Shown one piece after another: positions 1 to 6,620 of a stretch of DNA of 64,000 bases. The notes under the pieces are model-generated. The model had not been told where the DNA came from. It was given only the letters and a program-made list of their open reading frames with translations, and ran no database searches. The stretch's first letter is position 1. Each line of letters opens with the position of its first letter. Source of the DNA: DATGLG01 sp035294245 (GTDB lineage Bacteria; Pseudomonadota; Alphaproteobacteria; JACZXZ01); NCBI GenBank assembly GCA_035294245.1, contig DATGLG010000020.1, positions 39,984 to 103,983 of the forward strand. The letters are read 5' to 3'. Position numbers and translations under genes: made by a program.

Positions 1-377
1 CTGCGAGCCTTGAGCATCGCGAGGGCCGCGGCGCATCCGTAAAAGCAGCCTGTCAAATTTACGGCAATGATCCGGTCCCAGATCGCAGGGTCCGCCTCCT
101 CGATGGGCTCCACGGCGACAATCCCGGCGCCGTTCACCCAGGCCCATAGGGTGGTCTCGGTCGCAGCGCGGCGGGCGAGCGCGAAAACCGCCGTACGATC
201 GGTGACGTCGAGCGTGACGTCGATGAGGCCGGGCCGCGGCTGGATCGGGGCGATATCCGCGCCGTAGACCCGATAGCCGTCGGCAAGAAAGCTGTCCGCG
301 ACGGCGCCCCCGAGGTCTCCCGCCGCACCGGTGACGACGACCCCGCGAAGTTCGCCACCTGTTCCCGGCTCCATCAT
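1..377 (-). CDS. SDR-family oxidoreductase, partial (runs off the left edge)
   Basis: Reading leftwards from two adjacent ATG codons at 377 and 374 gives an open frame of 125 codons to the window edge. A GGAGG box sits five bases before the first ATG. The N-terminal half of a classical short-chain dehydrogenase is visible: a beta strand followed by TGAAGDLG at residues 16-23 (NAD(P)-binding loop, with Asp where the family usually has the second Gly), an acidic DIAP after the second strand that favours NAD(H), and NGAG at 82-85 in place of the usual NNAG. The IIAVNLTG segment near residue 105 is also typical. The catalytic Tyr-Lys half lies outside the window, so the substrate cannot be judged. 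It is divergent from the Hsp20 gene. Confidence 0.8.
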   Translation of the reverse strand, partial: MMEPGTGGELRGVVVTGAAGDLGGAVADSFLADGYRVYGADIAPIQPRPGLIDVTLDVTDRTAVFALARRAATETTLWAWVNGAGIVAVEPIEEADPAIWDRIIAVNLTGCFYGCAAALAMLKAR

Positions 378-517
378 CTCTGCCTCCTCGCCTCCGTCGA
401 GTCGACCCAAAGTGCGCCGCTGCGCATTGCACGCCGCGCCCGGCGTCCTACTTAGAATACAAGGAGCGCGGAAGAGATGGGCGCGAAGTCATCACCCGAG
501 CAAGAGGAGGATAGACC

Positions 518-1069
518 ATGGAACGCGGCAGACAGGTTCCCGTGGAAAAGACCGGCACGCCGGCGCCCCAGGCGCCGAGCGGCGCGCACCCGCTCGTCAG
601 CTTGAGAGGAGAGATCGATCGTCTGTTCGACGATTTCTTCCGCGGCTGGCCGAGTCTCATGTCGTTTCCGAGCCGCCTGTTCGATTTCGATCCCTTCAGA
701 CGGTCGAGCGAGCCGCTCGCCACGACCTTTGGAACGCTGGCGCCGCGCGTGGATGTCGCCCAGACCGACCAAGGCTATGAGATCGAGGCCGAATTGCCGG
801 GAATGGACGAGAAGGACCTCAACGTGACGGTGAGCGATGGCGTCCTTACGATCAGAGGCGAGAAGAAGGCCGAGCGCGAAGAGAAGAAGAAGGATTATTA
901 CCTGAGCGAGCGCAGCTATGGCACGCTGCAGCGCAGCTTCCGCCTGCCTGAGAGCGTGGACGCCGAGAAGATTTCGGCTGAATTCAAGAAAGGCGTCCTC
1001 ACGATCTCCCTTCCCAAGAGCAAGGAAGCGAAGGAAAAGGAGCGGAAGATCACCATCAAGTCGGCATGA
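518..1069 (+). CDS. Hsp20-family small heat-shock protein
   Basis: This 183-residue protein is an ATP-independent holdase chaperone of the alpha-crystallin family. The N-terminal arm carries a DRLFDDFF segment and an aromatic/Phe-rich stretch. The alpha-crystallin domain spans roughly residues 72-170, with ELPGMDEKDLNVTV, GVLTIRGEKK and the hallmark GVLTISLPK near its end. The C-terminus carries an ITI motif of the IxI type, which docks between dimers during oligomer assembly. A strong AAGAGGAGG box lies eight bases before the ATG. It stands alone, divergent from the SDR gene and convergent with speE. A TAGAAT hexamer lies at 453-458 with a poorly spaced TTGCAC at 427-432, so the promoter is uncertain. 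I found no CIRCE or convincing sigma-32 site. Confidence 0.93.
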   Translation: MERGRQVPVEKTGTPAPQAPSGAHPLVSLRGEIDRLFDDFFRGWPSLMSFPSRLFDFDPFRRSSEPLATTFGTLAPRVDVAQTDQGYEIEAELPGMDEKDLNVTVSDGVLTIRGEKKAEREEKKKDYYLSERSYGTLQRSFRLPESVDAEKISAEFKKGVLTISLPKSKEAKEKERKITIKSA

Positions 1070-1103
1070 CGATCGCCTTCGAGCTCATCTGCGTCGGTGA
1101 CCC

Positions 1104-1129
1104 GAGGCGCCGTCCACGGGCGGCGCCTC
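1104..1129. terminator. GC-rich hairpin between convergent genes
   Basis: A perfect 9-bp inverted repeat (GAGGCGCCG / CGGCGCCTC) with an 8-base loop lies between the ends of hsp20 and speE. It has no T-tract on either strand. It may act as a bidirectional transcription barrier or RNA 3' end stabiliser rather than a classical intrinsic terminator. Confidence 0.45.
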
Positions 1130-1160
1130 TCGGTCATATGACGGTCTCGTCTTTGCGGCC

Positions 1161-2006
1161 TCAGCGGAGGCGCGCGCGCGCATAGTTGGGAAGGGCGAAG
1201 CAGGCCTGGTGGATCGCCGCGTTGTAGTACTTCGTTGCGAGCGCGGCGGCCTCGATGCGCCGCTCGATCTCGTGGACCGGCGTCGTGCGGTATCGCGGGT
1301 CCAGGCTTGCCCAGCCGAGCGTCATGAAGCCGCCGTAATAAGTCGGCACCGGCACCACGTAGAAGCTCACATCGGGGAAAACCGGCGTCAGGCGCTTCCA
1401 GCTCGTGCTCAGCTCCTCCGGCTGAAAAAAGGGCACGCCGTTCTGGGTGACCATGATGCCGCCCGGATTCATGCAACGCTTGCAGTTTCCATAGAACTCG
1501 GAGGTGAACAGCACCTCCCCGGGGCCGTGGGGATCGGTCGAATCCACCATGACGACATCGAAGCGCTCTTCCGTCTCGGCGACGAACGTCGCGCCGTCGG
1601 CGATGACGATCTCGGCGCGCGCATCCTCGAAGGCGGCACCCGGAATCGACGGCAGATATTTCTTTGAGAGCTCGATCACGTGAGGATCGATCTCGACCAT
1701 CACGACCTGCTCGAGGCCGCGATGCTTGAGCACTTCCTCGAGCAAGCCCCCATCGCCGCCGCCGATGATGAGAGCGCGCTTGGCGGCGCCATGGGCGATG
1801 AGAGGAACATGCCCCATCATCTCATGATAGAAGAACTCGTCGCCTTCGGTGGTCTGGATGACGCCGTCGAGCGCCAGCACGCGCCCCATCGCCTTGTTCT
1901 CGAAGATGACAAGATCCTGGTGCTCGGTCTTCTCGCGATGGATGATCCGCTCCACCTTGAAGCTCTGGCTCACCTCCGGATAGAGGGTTTCCCTGTACCA
2001 GTCCAT
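1161..2006 (-). CDS. speE: Spermidine synthase
   Basis: This 281-residue aminopropyltransferase moves the propylamine group of decarboxylated S-adenosylmethionine to putrescine, giving spermidine and methylthioadenosine. It starts MDWYRETLYPE, typical of bacterial SpeE. The decarboxylated-SAM loop GGGDGG is at residues 82-87. The acidic VEIDP ends the next strand, and the catalytic DSTDP motif is at 155-159. PTYYGG near the C-terminal third lines the amine pocket. The length matches the bacterial family (about 280-290). No speD decarboxylase gene is adjacent, so the substrate supply must be encoded elsewhere. The gene follows the hydratase gene on the same strand after 121 bases and is probably transcribed separately. 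Confidence 0.95.
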   Translation of the reverse strand: MDWYRETLYPEVSQSFKVERIIHREKTEHQDLVIFENKAMGRVLALDGVIQTTEGDEFFYHEMMGHVPLIAHGAAKRALIIGGGDGGLLEEVLKHRGLEQVVMVEIDPHVIELSKKYLPSIPGAAFEDARAEIVIADGATFVAETEERFDVVMVDSTDPHGPGEVLFTSEFYGNCKRCMNPGGIMVTQNGVPFFQPEELSTSWKRLTPVFPDVSFYVVPVPTYYGGFMTLGWASLDPRYRTTPVHEIERRIEAAALATKYYNAAIHQACFALPNYARARLR

Positions 2007-2127
2007 GCCTGTCTATCCCGCTCCGCTGCGCCGTTCTCCGGGCCCGAACCGCGAGATCGAGCCGCGACGCGGCCTCTTACGGTGCGGCTTTGCGTGAATC
2101 AAGAGAAAAGGCCGAGGGTGCGTCGCA

Positions 2128-2901
2128 TCAGCGGAATTCGGCAGCGACCTCGCCCAGCCGGTCGAAACGCGCGCGGATGCGGTCGCCAGGGTGGAGAAGG
2201 AATTGGCGGGTGAAGGACCCCGTCATCACGAGATCGCCGGCCTTGAGGCCGCGGCCGAACTGGGCCAGCTTCTTCGCGAGCCAGACGACGGAGTTCACGG
2301 GGTCGCCGAGCACTGCGTCGCCTTTCCCGGCCGCAACCTCCTCGCCATTGATCTCGACGCGGACGCCGATGGCGGCGAGGTCGAGATCGCCGCTCATCCG
2401 CGTCGCCGGACCGAGGACGATGGCCTTCTGCTGGACGTTGTCGGCGATCGCCAACGCAAGCTCGGCGGTGAAGTCGCCGCGGGTCTCGGTGATCTCGAAA
2501 GCGGGATGGCAGGACTCGATGGCGCGTCGCGCTGTGGCGGCATCGATATGGGGGTCAGTGAGATCTCGCCCGAGCCGCATGCAAATTTCATTCTCGAAGC
2601 CTGGCTTGATCAACTCACCGCAGGCGAAGACAGCGCCGTTTCCCTTGACGCCCTCGGCAAGCAGGCAGCCGAAGACCGGCTCATGGACACGGAACTGATC
2701 CTGGATCGTCTTGGCGGTGAGCCCCACTTTCCAGCCGACCTGGCGCTCGCCCGCGGCTTCGCGCCGGGCGATGAGGCCGAGCTGGATGCGATAGGCGTCA
2801 TCAAACGTGAGCTCGCCGTTATAGGCGGGCGGGAAATAGACGCCGTCCTGGCGTGCGCGCCAGAAATCGTCGAGGACGGCTTCGATCGCGGTATGGGACA
2901 T
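2128..2901 (-). CDS. 2-keto-4-pentenoate hydratase-type enzyme (FAH/HpaH superfamily)
   Basis: This 257-residue protein starts at the ATG giving MSHTAIEAV, eight bases after the stop of the SDR gene. It belongs to the fumarylacetoacetase-like hydratase/decarboxylase group (MhpD, HpaH, TesE). Supporting motifs are GWKVGLT near residue 55, KPGFENEI around 100 with the metal-binding acidic pair, PAFEITETR, and LGDPVNSVVWLA followed by GDLVMTGSFT in the C-terminal half. Family members add water to, or decarboxylate, 2-oxo-dienoates made by meta-cleavage pathways. As the last gene of the TetR/dehalogenase operon it probably handles a downstream carbon-chain intermediate. The exact substrate cannot be read from the sequence. 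Confidence 0.85.
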   Translation of the reverse strand: MSHTAIEAVLDDFWRARQDGVYFPPAYNGELTFDDAYRIQLGLIARREAAGERQVGWKVGLTAKTIQDQFRVHEPVFGCLLAEGVKGNGAVFACGELIKPGFENEICMRLGRDLTDPHIDAATARRAIESCHPAFEITETRGDFTAELALAIADNVQQKAIVLGPATRMSGDLDLAAIGVRVEINGEEVAAGKGDAVLGDPVNSVVWLAKKLAQFGRGLKAGDLVMTGSFTRQFLLHPGDRIRARFDRLGEVAAEFR

Positions 2902-2909
2902 GGTGCGCC

Positions 2910-3728
2910 TCAATCGAGAAAGAGATCGGGAAGGAGCGGCTGCCCCGGCTCGACGGCATAGGCCGCGAGATCGGTGATCCCCTCCTCGCGCAATACCTCC
3001 TCGTCGATGAAGAAATTGCCGGTGCAGCGGCGGCTGTCGCGGCAGAGGATCGCATGGGCGGCGTCGGCGATGATCTCGGGCTTGCGGCCCTTGCGCGGAT
3101 CGACGCCGGGGATCACCTGGAGCGCCGCCGTCGCGATGATCGTGCGCGGCCAAAGGGCATTGACCGCAATGCCGTCGGAACGGAGCTCCTCGGCCATGCC
3201 CAGCACGCACATGCTCATGCCGTATTTCGCCATGGTGTAGGCGAGGTGCGGCGCAAACCAGCGCGCCTTCATATTGAGGGGCGGCGCCAAGGTGAGGATA
3301 TGGGGGTTGGGCGCCCTCTTGAGATAGGGGAGGCAAGCCTGGGAGCAGAGGAAGGTGCTGCGCGCATTGACTCCGTTCATCAGGTCGTAGCGCTTCATCG
3401 GCGTTTCGCGGGTGCCGGTCAGGCTGATGGCGCTTGCATTGTTGACGAGGATGTCGATGCCGCCGAAGCGCGCCGCCGTCCGCTCGACGGCATCGTAGAC
3501 TCGCGCCTCGTCGCGGATATCCACGGCGAGCGGCAGGCATTCTCCGCCCGCGGCCTCGATCTCCTTCGCCGCAGTGAATATAGTGCCTGGGAGCTTGGGG
3601 TGCGGCTCGACCGTCTTGGCGGCGATGGCGACCCTGGCGCCATCCTTCGCGGCGCGCAGGGCGATCGCGAGGCCGATGCCGCGACTGGCACCGGTGATGA
3701 ACAGGGCCTTCTCTCTAAGCGTCGCCAT
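2910..3728 (-). CDS. HSDL2-type short-chain dehydrogenase with substituted catalytic serine
   Basis: This 272-residue SDR closely resembles hydroxysteroid dehydrogenase-like protein 2. TGASRGIG lies at 12-19, followed by VAIAAKT and HPKLPGTI, then NNASA, LAYTMAKYGMSM (YxxxK catalytic pair) and NALWPRTIIAT. The HSDL2 group normally carries SPPLN before the Tyr. Here the codon is GCG, giving APPLN, so the residue I take to be the catalytic Ser is Ala. Activity may be reduced or changed. The bacterial form lacks the C-terminal SCP2 domain of animal HSDL2. It is separated by 8 bases from the hydratase and 49 from the dehalogenase, within the TetR-led operon. Confidence 0.85.
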   Translation of the reverse strand: MATLREKALFITGASRGIGLAIALRAAKDGARVAIAAKTVEPHPKLPGTIFTAAKEIEAAGGECLPLAVDIRDEARVYDAVERTAARFGGIDILVNNASAISLTGTRETPMKRYDLMNGVNARSTFLCSQACLPYLKRAPNPHILTLAPPLNMKARWFAPHLAYTMAKYGMSMCVLGMAEELRSDGIAVNALWPRTIIATAALQVIPGVDPRKGRKPEIIADAAHAILCRDSRRCTGNFFIDEEVLREEGITDLAAYAVEPGQPLLPDLFLD

Positions 3729-3777
3729 GTGAGCTCCCGCTGATCCCTCTGTCGTCCTTGAGGACGCCGTGTCCGTC

Positions 3778-4671
3778 CTAGCAATAATCCCGGAGGCGAT
3801 CCAGGAAGGCGGTGATCGCTTCGCCGATCTCCCGCGGCGAGTCTTCCTGGATGAAATGGCTGCCCTTGACCGTGACCTCCTGCTGGTTGGGCCAGCGCCG
3901 GCAGAACTCGCGCTGCGCCCCGGTCAGGATCGAGCCCGGCTCGGCATTGATGAAGAGCTTGGGGACCTGGCTGTTCCGCAGCCATTCGCCATAGGCGTCG
4001 GCGATCTCGGCCATTTCCTTCGGCTCGCCGTCGATGGGAATCTCGCGCGGCCAAGTCAGGATCGGCCGGCGACTCTCGCCAGGCTCAAGATATGGCGCGC
4101 GGTAGGCCCGCATCTCCTCGTCCGCGAGCGGGCGCAACACGCTGGCCGGCAGGATGCGCTCAACGAAGACGTTCTTCTGCAGGACCAGGTCCTCGCCGGC
4201 CGGCGAGCGCATGGCCTGGAAGATGGTGCGCGCCTTCTCCGGCCATTCGGCCCAGACAAGCGGCCGGACGATGGTCTCCATATAGACGAGAGCCCGAATC
4301 CGGTCCGGATGGCGTCGCGCCCAATGGAACGCGAGAGCGCCGCCCCAATCATGGCCGACGAGGACGATCCTGCGGCCTGGCTCGACGGCGTCGAGCCAAG
4401 CGTCGAGGTAGCGGGCGTGGTCGGCGAAACGGTAGGATCCGCTCGGCATCCGGCTGGAGCGGCCCATGCCCACGAGGTCGGGGGCGAGGCAGCGGCCGAG
4501 CGCGGCGACACGGGGAATGATGTTCCGCCACAGATAGGGCGAGGTCGGGTTGCCGTGAAGGAAGACGACCGGCGCCCCCGTACCTTCGTCCACGAATTCC
4601 ATCTCGGAATCGAGCACCCCGACGCTCTTGCGCTCGAAGGCATCGACGGCGGAGATCTCGGGCGTGGGCAT
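3778..4671 (-). CDS. Haloalkane dehalogenase (HLD-II type)
   Basis: This 297-residue alpha/beta hydrolase should hydrolyse carbon-halogen bonds to an alcohol plus halide. The catalytic set lines up with DhaA/LinB, as I recall their numbering: HGNPTSPYLWR with halide-stabilising N41, GHDWGG with nucleophile D108 and halide-binding W109, METIVRP with acid E132, and GSHFIQEDSP with base H272. The N/W halide pair plus the Glu on strand 6 distinguishes HLD-II from epoxide hydrolases and plain esterases. The length (about 295) is typical. It follows the MDR gene after 8 bases and precedes the SDR gene. The neighbours suggest that the alcohol product is oxidised and the chain degraded. Native substrates of this family are often unknown. 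Confidence 0.9.
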   Translation of the reverse strand: MPTPEISAVDAFERKSVGVLDSEMEFVDEGTGAPVVFLHGNPTSPYLWRNIIPRVAALGRCLAPDLVGMGRSSRMPSGSYRFADHARYLDAWLDAVEPGRRIVLVGHDWGGALAFHWARRHPDRIRALVYMETIVRPLVWAEWPEKARTIFQAMRSPAGEDLVLQKNVFVERILPASVLRPLADEEMRAYRAPYLEPGESRRPILTWPREIPIDGEPKEMAEIADAYGEWLRNSQVPKLFINAEPGSILTGAQREFCRRWPNQQEVTVKGSHFIQEDSPREIGEAITAFLDRLRDYC

Positions 4672-4679
4672 CGCCGCGC

Positions 4680-5705
4680 CTAATCGGCGATTTTGATGAG
4701 GGCCTTGCCGAAATTCTCCCCTCGGAGTAGCCCGATCAGCTTTCGCGGCGCGTTCTCAAGTCCCGCTGTGATGTCCTCGCGGTACTTGAGCTTGCCCTCC
4801 TTGAGCCAGGCCGCGAGCTGGGAGAGGCCCTCCTTGTAGCGATCGGCGTAGTCGAAGACGAGGAAGCCCTCGATGCGCGCCCGGGTGCGGATGAGGTGCC
4901 AGAGGAAGCGCGGCCCCATCTCGGGCTTCTCCAGGTTGTATTGAGAGATTTGGCCGCAGATGACGATGCGGGCGCGCAGGTTGATCAACGGAAACACCGC
5001 GTCAGTCACGGGTCCGCCCACATTGTCGAAATAGACGTCGATGCCGTCGGGGCACGCCGCCTTGAGCGCTGCCGGTATATCCCGCGCGCTGCGGTAATTC
5101 ACGCCAACATCGTAGCCCAGCTCGTCTCGGCAATAGGCGAGCTTGGCGTCGGAGCCGGCGATGGCGACCGTGCGGCAGCCCTTGAGCTTCGCGATCTGCC
5201 CGACGATGCCGCCGACGGCACCCGAAGCGGCGGAAACCACCACCGTTTCGCCGGCCTTGGGCTTGCCGAGATCGAGCAGGGCGAAATAGGCCGTGAGCCC
5301 GGGCATGCCGAGGATGCCGAGAGCCGTCGAGATCGGGGCAAGGGCGGGATCGATCTTGCGCAATCCCTTGCCGTTGGAGATGGCGTAATCCTGCCAGCCC
5401 AGCATCCCTTCGACGATGTCGCCTGTTGCGAAGCGCTCGTTGCGCGAGGCGACCACGCGGCCGACGGCGCCGCCCACCATCACCTCGCCGATCTGGGCCG
5501 GCGCGGCGTACGAGGCGCGGTCGCTCATGCGGCCGCGCATATAGGGATCGAGTGATAGGTAGAGCGCCCTGACCAGAAGCTCGCCCTCCTGAGGCTCGGG
5601 CATGGGTGCCTCGACCAGCTTGAAATCGCTTTCCCGCGGCTCGCCCTTGGGGCGGCTCGCCAGCAGGATCCGCCGGTTGGGACAGTTGGGGAGCGCGACG
5701 GACAT
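4680..5705 (-). CDS. Zinc-independent MDR oxidoreductase (CurA/prostaglandin-reductase type)
   Basis: This 341-residue NADP-dependent medium-chain reductase belongs to the leukotriene-B4/prostaglandin reductase and CurA group. These enzymes reduce the C=C bond of alpha,beta-unsaturated carbonyls. The sequence shows YLSLDPYMRGRM near residue 50, typical of this subgroup, GMPGLTAYFALLDLG, the dinucleotide loop SAASGAVGGIVGQ near 160, and YFDNVGG. It lacks the Cys/His ligands of zinc alcohol dehydrogenases. It is the second gene of the TetR-led operon, 27 bases after tetR. A role in detoxifying reactive enals, or in the pathway begun by the dehalogenase, is inference. Confidence 0.88.
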   Translation of the reverse strand: MSVALPNCPNRRILLASRPKGEPRESDFKLVEAPMPEPQEGELLVRALYLSLDPYMRGRMSDRASYAAPAQIGEVMVGGAVGRVVASRNERFATGDIVEGMLGWQDYAISNGKGLRKIDPALAPISTALGILGMPGLTAYFALLDLGKPKAGETVVVSAASGAVGGIVGQIAKLKGCRTVAIAGSDAKLAYCRDELGYDVGVNYRSARDIPAALKAACPDGIDVYFDNVGGPVTDAVFPLINLRARIVICGQISQYNLEKPEMGPRFLWHLIRTRARIEGFLVFDYADRYKEGLSQLAAWLKEGKLKYREDITAGLENAPRKLIGLLRGENFGKALIKIAD

Positions 5706-5732
5706 GGGCTTCTCCTCGGGAAGATTCCGAGC

Positions 5733-6347
5733 TTAGCGGCTCGGGCGATGCGGCGGTAGCTCGTTGCTGTCCCCGAGGTCGGCGACGAGCCAGCGCCGGC
5801 AGGCGCGCAGGATCTCGTCCGACGGCCCAGGCTCGGCGACCATGCGCGACAGCAGAAGGCCGCCAAGACAAAGCGCCACGGTCGCGATCATCCGGGCCTG
5901 GCGGCGATCCGGATCATCGTCGGGCATGTGGGGCAGGAGTGCTGCGAGGGTGGCGCCAAGCGCCTCTTCGAAGCGCTTTCGACCCTCGGGACTGCGTCGC
6001 GCAAGCTCGCCGGCAAGCGCCGCCATTGGGCATCCTCGCTCCGGCGCATCGCGATGGCTCCCGCTCAAATAGCGCCCGACGATGCGGCGGTAGGCTTGCT
6101 CCGGGGACAGGGTCTCCAAGCCGTCGGTCCAGGCGGCGCGCCCTTCAGCCATCGCCGCCTCGACTGCGGCGGTGACAAGGGCGTCCTTGTCGACGAAATG
6201 CGCATAGAAGCCCCCATGGGTCAGCCCGGCCTCGCCCATGATCTCCGCCACGCCGGCACCCTCGATCCCCTCCTTCCGAAAGCGACGGCTCGCCGCCTCG
6301 ATGATGCGTCGCCGGGTTGCTGCCTTACGTGGCGTGGTGCGGGTCAA
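5733..6347 (-). CDS. TetR-family transcriptional regulator
   Basis: This 204-residue repressor has an N-terminal helix-turn-helix: RRRIIEAASRRFRKEGIEG, AEIMGEAGLTHGGFYAHF, then DKDALV (residues about 12-60). The ligand domain is the TetR_C type with ERGCPMAALAGELAR, close to the AcrR/NemR-like branch. The likely start is TTG at 6347, because there is no in-frame ATG or GTG before the HTH. An upstream ATT is the only alternative. It heads the operon with the MDR, dehalogenase, SDR and hydratase genes. Its own promoter carries two inverted repeats, so autorepression with release by a pathway compound is the simplest model. Confidence 0.88.
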   Translation of the reverse strand: MTRTTPRKAATRRRIIEAASRRFRKEGIEGAGVAEIMGEAGLTHGGFYAHFVDKDALVTAAVEAAMAEGRAAWTDGLETLSPEQAYRRIVGRYLSGSHRDAPERGCPMAALAGELARRSPEGRKRFEEALGATLAALLPHMPDDDPDRRQARMIATVALCLGGLLLSRMVAEPGPSDEILRACRRWLVADLGDSNELPPHRPSR

Positions 6348-6362
6348 AATCGCCGTCGATCT

Positions 6363-6410
6363 ATATGGTTACCGTCATATTATAGGGGTTATTAATATGA
6401 TAGTCATCAT
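6363..6410 (-). promoter_or_regulatory. tetR operon promoter with two overlapping operators
   Basis: On the minus strand a perfect TATAAT (6384-6379) follows ATGACT (6407-6402) after exactly 17 bases. Inverted repeat ATGAT-AGTC-ATCAT (6397-6410) covers the -35. A second, ATATG-8 bases-CATAT (6363-6380), overlaps the downstream edge of the -10 and the start site. This AT-rich island in GC-rich DNA is where a dimeric TetR protein would block polymerase. Confidence 0.7.
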
Positions 6411-6451
6411 AATTTTTTGCTAATTTGGGTTTATCTATGGGGGATGCGCAT

Positions 6452-6486
6452 AAAAAGGGGCGGGTCTCGTGAAGGAGACCCGCCCC
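6452..6486 (-). terminator. Intrinsic terminator of the acyl-CoA dehydrogenase gene
   Basis: A perfect 12-bp stem (6457-6468 with 6475-6486) and a 6-base loop are followed on the minus strand by five T (6456-6452). This is a classical rho-independent terminator about 135 bases after the stop of the acyl-CoA dehydrogenase gene. It insulates that gene from the tetR promoter. Confidence 0.85.
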
Positions 6487-6499
6487 GAGGTTCACAGAG

Positions 6500-6563
6500 T
6501 GGGCGCCTCTGTGGATGCGCCCAGTGTGGGGAAGCGGCTGAGGCGCCACAGTGACGGCCGTCA
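6500..6563. other. Short inverted repeats downstream of the acyl-CoA dehydrogenase gene
   Basis: Between the terminator and the gene end lie a 7-bp hairpin (TGGGCGC / GCGCCCA, 6500-6523) and a perfect 14-bp palindrome GTGACGGCCGTCAC (6550-6563). No T-tract follows either of them. They may be RNA 3' end structures or a protein site. No function is assigned. Confidence 0.35.
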
Positions 6564-6620
6564 CATCAAGAGGGTTCGGCAGCGGATGCCCGGAAGGTTG
6601 ATGGCGGGTCGGGAGCGTGT

